A DNA stretch of 10,436 bases. It comes from JANQGH01 sp039030175 (GTDB lineage: Bacteria > Pseudomonadota > Alphaproteobacteria > DSM-16000 > Inquilinaceae). Shown here in pieces: positions 1-5,756 of the stretch. How positions within the stretch are numbered: position 1 is the stretch's first letter; each line of letters opens with the position of its first letter. Location: positions 1 through 10,436 of the forward strand of contig JBCCER010000157.1 in NCBI GenBank assembly GCA_039030175.1, read 5' to 3'. Under the pieces are notes generated by a model. That model saw only the letters and a list, made by a program, of their open reading frames with translations. It did no database searches and was not told where the DNA came from. Position numbers and translations under genes: made by a program.

Positions 1-365
1 CCGACCTGGTCGCTCGCCTCAAGATCGCGCTAGGCGAGTCGGTCAAAGATGTCCGCGCGTCCGAAAGGCTGACCGACAGTCCCGTCTGCCTGGTTGCCGA
101 TGACGGCGACATGGATATGCGTATGGAGCGATTGCTGCGCCAACACCGCCAGGTCGACACCGCCTCGCAACGGATCTTGGAGATCAATCCTGGGCACGGT
201 CTCGTTCAGGGGTTGGAGCATATGGCGCCGGGCAAAGCCTTCGACGACATGGCCCAATTGCTGCTCGACCAGGCACGTATTTTGGAAGGCGAGTCGCTGC
301 CCGACCCCGCCTCGTTCTCCCGCCGCTTGTCGGCAGCGGTCACACGGGGTCTGTCGGTCAGCTAG
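1..365 (+). CDS. htpG: Molecular chaperone HtpG (Hsp90), C-terminal part only
   Basis: This is the 3' end of the gene for the cytosolic ATP-dependent chaperone HtpG. The reading frame enters at base 3 and ends at TAG 363-365, giving about 120 residues, so the ATPase and middle domains lie outside the window. The visible part is the C-terminal dimerisation domain. The hallmark stretch VRASERLTDSPVCLVADDGD is followed by a QRILEINPGH motif and by LLLDQARILEGESLPDPASF, all typical of alphaproteobacterial HtpG. HtpG dimerises through this domain and helps client proteins fold, especially under heat stress. The frame is intact up to its stop. The gene converges with the small minus-strand gene ending at 469, and a strong hairpin lies between them. 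I am sure of the family; nothing can be said about its promoter. Confidence 0.95.
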   Translation, partial: DLVARLKIALGESVKDVRASERLTDSPVCLVADDGDMDMRMERLLRQHRQVDTASQRILEINPGHGLVQGLEHMAPGKAFDDMAQLLLDQARILEGESLPDPASFSRRLSAAVTRGLSVS

Positions 366-394
366 GATCGACGCGATCTAGAGCAGCAAACAAA

Positions 395-428
395 AAGGGG
401 GCGTCGCGATGATATCGCGACGCCCCTT
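395..428 (-). terminator. Rho-independent terminator between convergent genes, best polarity on the minus strand
   Basis: A near-perfect hairpin has left arm 396-410, a three-base loop 411-413 and right arm 414-428. It forms 15 pairs, one of them G-U, and is very GC-rich. Read on the minus strand, the stem is followed directly by a run of five T (complement of A 392-396), so it is a textbook terminator for the gene ending at 469. Read on the + strand the tail is only TTCAATC, so for htpG it is a weaker, possibly still effective, bidirectional terminator. A smaller hairpin (366-370 pairing with 374-378) follows the htpG stop and has no T-run. Confidence 0.85.
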
Positions 429-468
429 CAATCGGTCGGTTGGGGGCCCGACCGGTAAACGAATTTGC

Positions 469-747
469 CTAGACTTCCGACGGCTCCAGCGTGCCGTTGA
501 CGAGGCGCTCGCAGGTGCCTGTCGGGACATAGATCCAATCACCGCCATGGCCGTCTGCGGTCGACTGGCCGGCGCAGCTATGGGTGCCGGCTGCATTGGC
601 GCAATCGTTCTGGCCGGCAAGCGCCACGCCATAGCATTGCTCAAAACCTTCGAGCTCCTGGGCCTGGGCCGGAGCGGCAAGCGCTGCAACAGCCAATGCG
701 CCAGCCATGGCGGAAGCAACGAGGGTGGCTCTCTTCTTGGTGTCCAT
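469..747 (-). CDS. bufA1: Small exported DUF2282 / BufA1-family bufferin-type peptide precursor
   Basis: This 92-residue protein has a Sec signal peptide: KKR at residues 4-6, a hydrophobic Ala-rich core to about 27, and a probable cut after AQA at 27-29. The mature part carries four cysteines at 38, 49, 58 and 79 in the arrangement EQCYGVALAGQNDC, HSCAG and PTGTC. That pattern is typical of DUF2282. Members of this family are now called bufferins, ribosomally made peptides. In studied cases some cysteines are converted to thiooxazole-type groups by an MNIO (DUF692) enzyme, and the periplasmic product sequesters metals such as copper. Function here is by family only. The usual partners (DUF692 enzyme, DUF2063 partner, DoxX-like membrane protein) are absent from this window. 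An SD-like GGAG (756-759) precedes the ATG by 8 bases. A strong terminator lies downstream, so it is probably its own transcript or the end of a transcript from the nuclease-like gene 131 bp upstream. Confidence 0.85.
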   Translation of the reverse strand: MDTKKRATLVASAMAGALAVAALAAPAQAQELEGFEQCYGVALAGQNDCANAAGTHSCAGQSTADGHGGDWIYVPTGTCERLVNGTLEPSEV

Positions 748-789
748 CGATAAATCTCCAATAGTGGGGTCGGTCGGTCTCGCCGTGTG

Positions 790-815
790 AACGATGCTGA
801 AATATTAGGTTTGCC
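790..815 (-). promoter_or_regulatory. Possible ECF-sigma-type promoter upstream of the bufferin gene
   Basis: On the minus strand a GGCAAACC element (808-815) and a CGTT element (790-793) are separated by 14 bases. This resembles alphaproteobacterial extracytoplasmic-function promoters, which have a -35 ending in AAC(C) and a CG-rich -10. It would give a 5' leader of roughly 35 nt. The spacer is one or two bases shorter than usual and the -35 has an extra A, so this is only a candidate. ECF control would suit the family, because bufferin genes elsewhere are metal-induced through ECF sigma factors. Confidence 0.25.
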
Positions 816-878
816 AACGGGGGCGGACAACGACCTCCCCTAAATCTCACCAAAGAGTTATTCGAAGGTGTCCAGACC

Positions 879-1745
879 TCACGGCCCTATGATCTCGATC
901 TGCTCTGGGTGATCGGCCTCGATCTGGGGCCCATTGCGAAAGCCGACCCAACCGCGCACGCGAATCTGCTGTCCCTCGAGCCCCAGCAGATCGGATTGCG
1001 GGTCTGAAAAGGCACGCGCATCGCTGGGTGAGACGGTGACGGTAAAGTCGGTGCGATAATCTTCGCCGAAGTTCAAGAAGTAGCGGCCACGGACTTCGGC
1101 GGCGTCCAACACGCGCCCTTCGATCACCTGAAAACTGTCGACTGCTTCCTCCAACGGTTCCGTCGCGGCCCTGATGGCGTAGTGGGATAAGGCCCAGATG
1201 CCTTGCTCTGTTGCCCTGGCAGTTTGTTCAAGCGCCAGCATGTCCGCCACTGCGGTACGATTGTCGGCAAAGCTGTAAACCCGCGCCATACCGGCAGCCA
1301 AAATGGCGCCCTGCAGCCACACGCCATCGTCGCGAACCAGATGGGCCAGCAATCTGCCATGACGGTCTTCCGGCAGGCCGCCGAACGCTAGCGCTACCGA
1401 CCGATTCAGTGCCAGGTCCTCCAAAAACGCTTGCGACTCCTCGGCCAAAGGCCAATCGACGAACCCCGACCTGCCCAGCGCCAATTTCGGGGCCTGAAGG
1501 CCGACCAGCCGAACCTGGCGACCATCCGCCAAGACAATTGTATCGCCATCGACGATCTCGACGACCTGGCCCGTCTCTACCGGCGTCAAGCTCGCTGGCA
1601 ACTCCTGGGCAAGGAGGTCTCGCGCAAAGACAGCCAGGATGACAAAGCACATCGGCGCCGAAAGCACGGCCAACGCAAATCGAAAAACGCTGCGTCGGGG
1701 CCTTGGCATTGTTGGCTCATTTGCTAACTGTAGTGCGTTGACCAT
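879..1745 (-). CDS. Exported or membrane-anchored staphylococcal-nuclease-like (TNase) protein with altered active site
   Basis: The 288-residue protein has an Arg-rich N-terminus (RPRR at 15-18), a hydrophobic segment at about 22-40 acting as signal peptide or anchor, a TNase/SNase OB-fold domain at about 58-186, and a C-terminal domain at about 203-288 that looks like a second OB-type fold. TNases cleave phosphodiester bonds using Ca2+. The metal-binding DGD (66-68), the first arginine (R79) and the second (R131 in HGRLLAH) are present. In the R-x4-D-x2-E signature, however, the positions equivalent to SNase Asp40 and Glu43 are Gln84 and Lys87 (RLVGLQAPK). Nuclease activity is therefore doubtful. 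The start is uncertain: ATG at 1745 has AGGGA about 11 bases away and leaves only 34 bp to the divergent pip start, whereas Met13 (CAT 1707-1709) would give a more typical signal peptide. No terminator is visible before the bufferin gene, so the two may be co-transcribed. Confidence 0.85.
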   Translation of the reverse strand: MVNALQLANEPTMPRPRRSVFRFALAVLSAPMCFVILAVFARDLLAQELPASLTPVETGQVVEIVDGDTIVLADGRQVRLVGLQAPKLALGRSGFVDWPLAEESQAFLEDLALNRSVALAFGGLPEDRHGRLLAHLVRDDGVWLQGAILAAGMARVYSFADNRTAVADMLALEQTARATEQGIWALSHYAIRAATEPLEEAVDSFQVIEGRVLDAAEVRGRYFLNFGEDYRTDFTVTVSPSDARAFSDPQSDLLGLEGQQIRVRGWVGFRNGPQIEADHPEQIEIIGP

Positions 1746-1766
1746 GTTGTCGGTCGTCCCTTGCCA
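1738..1766 (+). promoter_or_regulatory. Weak candidate promoter for pip
   Basis: A good -35-like TTGACC (1738-1743) lies upstream of pip, but 17 bases further the -10 position reads TTGCCA, a poor match. If real, it overlaps the longer form of the divergent nuclease-like gene and would favour that gene starting at 1709. The divergent starts are otherwise only 34 bp apart. Confidence 0.2.
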
Positions 1767-1779
1767 AATGTAGGTAGCC

Positions 1780-2730
1780 GTGCCCCGCGACCCTCTGTTT
1801 CCTTCCGTCGAAGCCTATAGGACGGGTACTCTGGCCGTCGACCCGGTCCATACGCTCTATTTTGAGGAAAGCGGCAACCCTGACGGGGTACCGGTCGTGT
1901 TTCTACATGGCGGCCCCGGGGCCGGGGCCTCGCCGCTTCACCGCCGCTTTTTCGACCCGAACCACTACCGGATCGTGATCTTCGACCAGCGGGGCGCCGG
2001 CCGATCGCGCCCATTGGGCGAAGTGGCCGACAACACGCCGGACGATCTCGTGTCCGATATCGAGCGGCTACGGCAGCATCTCGACATTAACCGTTGGCAT
2101 GTCTTTGGCGGATCGTGGGGCTCGACACTCGGGCTGCTGTACGCCCAGTCCCATCCGCAGCGCTGCATCTCGCTGGTCTTGCGCGGCATCTTCTTGATGC
2201 GCCAGCACGAACTGGATTGGTTTTTGTACGGCATTCGGAATTTTTTTCCCGAGGCCTGGCAGCGTTTTTCCGGTTTCCTGCCGGAATCTGAACGCAGCGA
2301 TTTGATGGAGGGCTACCACAAGCGGCTGATGGATCCCGATCCCGCCATTCACATGCCGGCGGCCAGAAGTTGGAGCGCCTATGAGGCATCCTGCTCGACA
2401 TTGATGCCCAACCCGCATCACGTCTCGTCGGGCGGTTCGGATAGTCACGCGCTGTCGATCGCGCGGCTAGAGGCGCATTTCATGCGTGACGCAAAACTTC
2501 AGCCCGAAACCCGTATTTTGGACAATGTCGACTGCATGCGGAGCATCCCGGGTGCGATCGTTCAGGGCCGATATGACGTTATCTGCCCACCGGCCAGCGC
2601 GATGGACCTCCACAAGGCGTGGCCGGAGGCGCAATTCACGATGGTGCCCGACGCCGGTCATTCGCCCGTTGAGCCAGGAACGAGGAAAGCGCTGATCGAA
2701 GCCACTCAAAAGTTCCGCCGACTCACCTAA
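1780..2730 (+). CDS. pip: Proline iminopeptidase (alpha/beta hydrolase, peptidase family S33)
   Basis: This cytosolic serine exopeptidase releases N-terminal proline from peptides. The 316-residue product is normal length for the family. Visible features are the oxyanion motif HGGPG (43-47), DQRGAGRS (69-76), and the nucleophile elbow GGSWGS with Ser112. The cap region contains SWSAYEAS, whose Glu201 corresponds to the glutamate that holds the substrate amino group. The catalytic Asp266 lies in QGRYDVICP and His294 in DAGHSP, so the triad is complete. The start is GTG, preceded by an AGGT-like weak ribosome site about 5 bases upstream; no ATG fits the conserved N-terminus better. It is transcribed divergently from the nuclease-like gene and ends 220 bp before chvI, with no convincing terminator after it. 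I infer a peptide-recycling housekeeping role. Confidence 0.93.
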   Translation: MPRDPLFPSVEAYRTGTLAVDPVHTLYFEESGNPDGVPVVFLHGGPGAGASPLHRRFFDPNHYRIVIFDQRGAGRSRPLGEVADNTPDDLVSDIERLRQHLDINRWHVFGGSWGSTLGLLYAQSHPQRCISLVLRGIFLMRQHELDWFLYGIRNFFPEAWQRFSGFLPESERSDLMEGYHKRLMDPDPAIHMPAARSWSAYEASCSTLMPNPHHVSSGGSDSHALSIARLEAHFMRDAKLQPETRILDNVDCMRSIPGAIVQGRYDVICPPASAMDLHKAWPEAQFTMVPDAGHSPVEPGTRKALIEATQKFRRLT

Positions 2731-2950
2731 CGCGGTTCATATCTAAAGCAGATTTCGGCCGTCAATACGTGCGAAGTAGAGCTTTCTTGGGCCAAAACTG
2801 CCTAGGGCAAAGTAGAAATTGCCGCTTTATCAGTCACGTATTGATCCAATTCGGTTACAGTTGAGCCGCAAATGAGCCATATTACAACTTGATCTTCGCT
2901 GCCATTCGCCACTTGGGGCGCGTTGGGGTTACAGCGAGGAGTTCTTAAGG
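2731..2950 (+). promoter_or_regulatory. chvI upstream control region with a perfect 10-bp inverted repeat
   Basis: This 220-bp region, the longest non-coding stretch in the window, separates pip from chvI. It contains TCAATACGTG (2762-2771) and its exact reverse complement CACGTATTGA (2835-2844), 63 bases apart. A possible sigma-70-type promoter follows: TTGAGC (2861-2866), a 16-base spacer, then TACAAC (2883-2888). The candidate -35 begins 17 bases past the right arm. GAGGAG (2936-2941) is a good ribosome site for the ATG at 2951. It is noticeably more AT-rich than the flanking genes, as expected for a promoter region. Which regulator binds is not visible; autoregulation by ChvI is possible. 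Confidence 0.5.
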
Positions 2951-3658
2951 ATGGGACACATGGCGCAAACAGTCGCGCTGGTCGACGACGACCGCAACAT
3001 TCTGACGTCGGTATCGATGTCCCTGGAAGCCGAGGGGTTCGAGGTCCGCACTTATGCCGATGGCGACGAGGCCTATAGGGGCTTAAGTCAGCGGCCCGTC
3101 GACCTGGCGGTTTTGGACATAAAGATGCCGCGCATGGACGGGATGGAGCTTCTGTCTCGCCTGCGCAAGATGTCGAACATGCCGGTGATTTTCCTGACCT
3201 CGAAGGATGACGAGGTGGATGAGTTGCTGGGCCTGCGCATGGGGGCGGACGACTATATCAAGAAGCCGTTCTCGCAGCGTTTGTTGATTGAGCGCATCCG
3301 GGCCTTGCTGCGCCGCGAGTCGCTGGCCGGCAACGACGATGAGATCGACCCCGAGGATTCGTTGATCCGCGGCCAGCTGATGCTGGATTCAAGCCGCCAT
3401 ACCTGCGCCTGGAAGGGCAGCCTGGTGGCGCTCACAGTGACTGAATTCCTGCTGGTCAAGGCATTGGCACTGCGCCCGGGCCATGTGAAAAGCCGCGACC
3501 AGTTGATGGATGCGGCTTATGGCGAGCACATCTACGTCGACGATCGGACCATCGACAGCCACATCAAGCGAATTCGCAAGAAATTCAAGGCGGTCGACGA
3601 CGACTTCTCTCAGATCGAGACCCTCTACGGTGTCGGCTATCGTTACAAGGAAGAATAG
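2951..3658 (+). CDS. chvI: ChvI response regulator (OmpR/PhoB family)
   Basis: This is the DNA-binding partner of the sensor kinase ChvG. The 235-residue protein has a receiver domain (about 6-123) with acidic residues D12-D14, phospho-acceptor Asp56 in AVLDIKMP, Thr83 in FLTS and Lys105 in IKKPF. A winged-helix OmpR-type effector domain follows (about 138-233), ending in the typical GVGYRYKEE. The opening ALVDDDRNILTSVSMSLEAE is the signature of the ChvI/ExoI orthologue group. In other alphaproteobacteria ChvI controls envelope, exopolysaccharide, acid-response and host-interaction genes. Two in-frame starts are possible: ATG 2951 with GAGGAG 9 bases upstream, or ATG 2960, which gives the shorter N-terminus common in the family. 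chvG begins 27 bp after the stop, so the two form an operon. Confidence 0.93.
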   Translation: MGHMAQTVALVDDDRNILTSVSMSLEAEGFEVRTYADGDEAYRGLSQRPVDLAVLDIKMPRMDGMELLSRLRKMSNMPVIFLTSKDDEVDELLGLRMGADDYIKKPFSQRLLIERIRALLRRESLAGNDDEIDPEDSLIRGQLMLDSSRHTCAWKGSLVALTVTEFLLVKALALRPGHVKSRDQLMDAAYGEHIYVDDRTIDSHIKRIRKKFKAVDDDFSQIETLYGVGYRYKEE

Positions 3659-3685
3659 CGGGGTCCGACGGCCCGGTCGGGTTGG

Positions 3686-5650
3686 ATGAGCCGTTCATCC
3701 TCCCGCCGGATACCTGACATCGGCCCAATTTCGGCGGAAAGGCCAGCGTCCCCGGACGAGGTTAAGGTTGAGGTCGGCGTCTCGGCCGAGGCGCCGGCGC
3801 AGCCTGTACCGCTGCGGCCGGATTTCCAGGAAAATACCAGGGACACCACCGCAGAACAGGCGCAACAGCCGCCGGTCGCACGCAAACGCGACCATCTGAC
3901 GCCGATTCCGGCGGGCGAACCACAACGCCCCGCGCGTCCTCCGATTCCAGTCCGCCCGCTACCGCGGCCGCCCGCCGAGCCTCCCGGCCGGCGCAAGGCC
4001 AGGGCAGACAAGGACCGGCAGAAAAAGCAACGCGCAACGGGACAGCGATCCCGCTCGACACGTCGGCGGCGGCGCCTTTCGAAGCTGACCCTTCGGGTTC
4101 TGGCGATCAACGTATTGGCGCTGGCGATCCTGGTCGCCGGCCTGCTCTATCTCGGCCAATACGAAGAGCGGTTGATCCAGTCGGAACTGGACAATCTGCG
4201 GGTCGAGGCTCAGATTTTCGGCGGCGCCCTGGCGGAAAGCGCGATCGACCGAAACCCTGACGCCCTGAACCAGGTCCTGATCCCCGAGCGAACCCGGCCG
4301 ATGGTGCGCCGCCTTAACGAATCGACGGAGAGCCGGACCCGCGTTTTCGATGCCCAAGGCGTTTTGGTGGCTGATAGTCGCTCGCTGGGCGGTCCCGGCG
4401 GTCTGATCGAGATCGAACTGCTGCCGCCACCGACCGAGCAAAGCTGGCTGAGGGTCGCATTTGACGAGGTCTATAACTGGTTTACCGGGCTGGCGCCCGC
4501 CGGCAAGCGCTGGCCGGCCTATCAGGAAAGGCCGGACCAAAGCGCCTTTGATTACCCAGCCGTTAGCCGTGCCCTGTTGGGTGATATCGGTCGCCAAATC
4601 TGGACGCTGCCCGACGGCGGTCTGATTCTCGGTGTTGCCGTGCCCGTGCAAAACCTCCGCGAGGTCGTTGGCTCGGTTTTGGTGACCAGAGATGCGGTCG
4701 GCATCGAGCGTGCGATCCAGTCGGTGCGCGAGAGCATCTTGATCGTGTTCGTAGTAGGCCTTGCCGTCACGGTTCTGCTGTCGCTTTACCTGGCCGGTAC
4801 CATCACGCGGCCGATCCGCAGGTTGGCGAGCGCCGCCGAGGACGTGCGCCGCGGCCATGGTCGCGAGGCGGAAATCCCCGATTTCACGCGCCGCAAGGAC
4901 GAGATCGGCGACCTTTCGGGCTCACTGCGCGCGATGACCGATGCGTTGTGGGCACGGATGGATGCCATTGAGCGCTTCGCCGCAGACGTCGCCCACGAGA
5001 TCAAGAACCCGCTGACCTCGCTGCGCAGCGCGGTAGAGACCACGGCAAGGATCAAGGACCCTGAGCAGCAACGCCGGCTGATGGCCATCATCCTCGAAGA
5101 TGTTCAGCGCCTGGACCGACTGATAACCGACATCTCCAACGCTTCGCGGTTGGACGCAGAGCTTTCGCGCGCCGAGATCGAGCCGGTCAATGTCGCCTCC
5201 ATGTTCCAGATGCTTGCCGATCTCTACCGGCCGGCGCTGCAGGAGAAGGACCTGAAGCTGGACGTTTCGATCGAAGACAAGGCTTTGCAGGTTGCCGGGC
5301 TCGAAAGTCGGCTCGTCCAGGTGTTCCGAAATCTGATCGGCAATGCCATCAGCTTCTCGCCGCAGAATGGCACCATCACGCTTGCTGCGAGGCCGATCCG
5401 GCTTCGCGGCCGGCTGCTGGCCGAAATGGAAGTCACCGACGAAGGACCCGGAGTCCAGCCTGGTAAGGAAGAAGCCGTGTTCGACCGGTTCTATACCGAG
5501 CGCCCTTCGACGGAGAAATTCGGCACCCATTCCGGTCTGGGGTTGAGCATTTCCAAGCAGATTGCCGAGGCCCATAAGGGCGAAATCTTCGTGCGCAACC
5601 GCGCCGATCGCTCGGGGTGTCGGTTCACTGTTCGGATTCCTGCTCTTTAG
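3686..5650 (+). CDS. chvG: ChvG membrane sensor histidine kinase with long disordered N-terminal tail
   Basis: This inner-membrane kinase phosphorylates ChvI. Its 654 residues comprise: a cytoplasmic tail of about 130 residues rich in Pro, Arg and Ala, ending in a basic cluster (RSTRRRRR); TM1 at about 136-156; a periplasmic sensor region at about 157-349; TM2 at about 350-371; a HAMP domain at about 372-425; and a HisKA domain with phospho-acceptor His437 in FAADVAHEIKNPLTSLRSAV. The ATPase domain has an N-box RNLIGNAISFSP (548-559), G1 DEGPGV (585-590), F-box FDRFYTERP (599-607) and G2 THSGLGLSI (614-622). All kinase motifs are intact. The periplasmic part contains the family's FDAQGVLVADSRSL stretch. 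The ribosome site is weak (GGGTTGG just before ATG), and the 27-bp gap suggests coupling to chvI. The N-terminal tail looks longer than I expect for the family, but its codon use matches the rest of the gene. Confidence 0.93.
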   Translation: MSRSSSRRIPDIGPISAERPASPDEVKVEVGVSAEAPAQPVPLRPDFQENTRDTTAEQAQQPPVARKRDHLTPIPAGEPQRPARPPIPVRPLPRPPAEPPGRRKARADKDRQKKQRATGQRSRSTRRRRRLSKLTLRVLAINVLALAILVAGLLYLGQYEERLIQSELDNLRVEAQIFGGALAESAIDRNPDALNQVLIPERTRPMVRRLNESTESRTRVFDAQGVLVADSRSLGGPGGLIEIELLPPPTEQSWLRVAFDEVYNWFTGLAPAGKRWPAYQERPDQSAFDYPAVSRALLGDIGRQIWTLPDGGLILGVAVPVQNLREVVGSVLVTRDAVGIERAIQSVRESILIVFVVGLAVTVLLSLYLAGTITRPIRRLASAAEDVRRGHGREAEIPDFTRRKDEIGDLSGSLRAMTDALWARMDAIERFAADVAHEIKNPLTSLRSAVETTARIKDPEQQRRLMAIILEDVQRLDRLITDISNASRLDAELSRAEIEPVNVASMFQMLADLYRPALQEKDLKLDVSIEDKALQVAGLESRLVQVFRNLIGNAISFSPQNGTITLAARPIRLRGRLLAEMEVTDEGPGVQPGKEEAVFDRFYTERPSTEKFGTHSGLGLSISKQIAEAHKGEIFVRNRADRSGCRFTVRIPAL

Positions 5651-5688
5651 ACAAGCGAACGGGCATGCCATACTCCCGCTCGACCGGC

Positions 5689-5704
5689 GTTGCCATCAGG
5701 CAAC
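5689..5704 (+). other. Small hairpin in the chvG / SH3b-PPC gap
   Basis: GTTGCC (5689-5694) pairs perfectly with GGCAAC (5699-5704) across a four-base loop ATCA. There is no following T-run, so it is not an intrinsic terminator. It could be an mRNA processing or stability element between chvG and the next gene, or chance. No clear promoter is visible elsewhere in this 106-bp gap. Confidence 0.25.
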
Positions 5705-5756
5705 CGATAACCAGACGCCCGCGTTGAACGACCAATCGGTCCCTGAGGAGACATTC

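Noticed and set aside
378..830. Minus-strand frame of 150 codons overlapping the bufferin gene
   Set aside because: It runs through the terminator hairpin and is out of frame with the clearly conserved DUF2282 protein.
2853..2934. GGTTACAG repeated at 2853-2860 and 2927-2934 upstream of chvI
   Set aside because: An 8-base direct repeat is not unlikely by chance in a 220-bp region, and the flanking bases do not match.
3959..4858. Long minus-strand open frame of 299 codons opposite chvG
   Set aside because: No recognisable domain, and it lies fully antisense to a gene with clear kinase and membrane motifs; such shadows are common in GC-rich DNA.
4922..5671. Minus-strand open frame of 249 codons opposite the chvG kinase domain
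   Set aside because: It mirrors conserved HisKA and ATPase motifs on the other strand and has no domain of its own.
5562..5756. N-terminal extension of the SH3b-PPC frame into chvG
   Set aside because: It overlaps conserved chvG sequence, and the downstream ATG has a strong ribosome site and begins a proper signal peptide.
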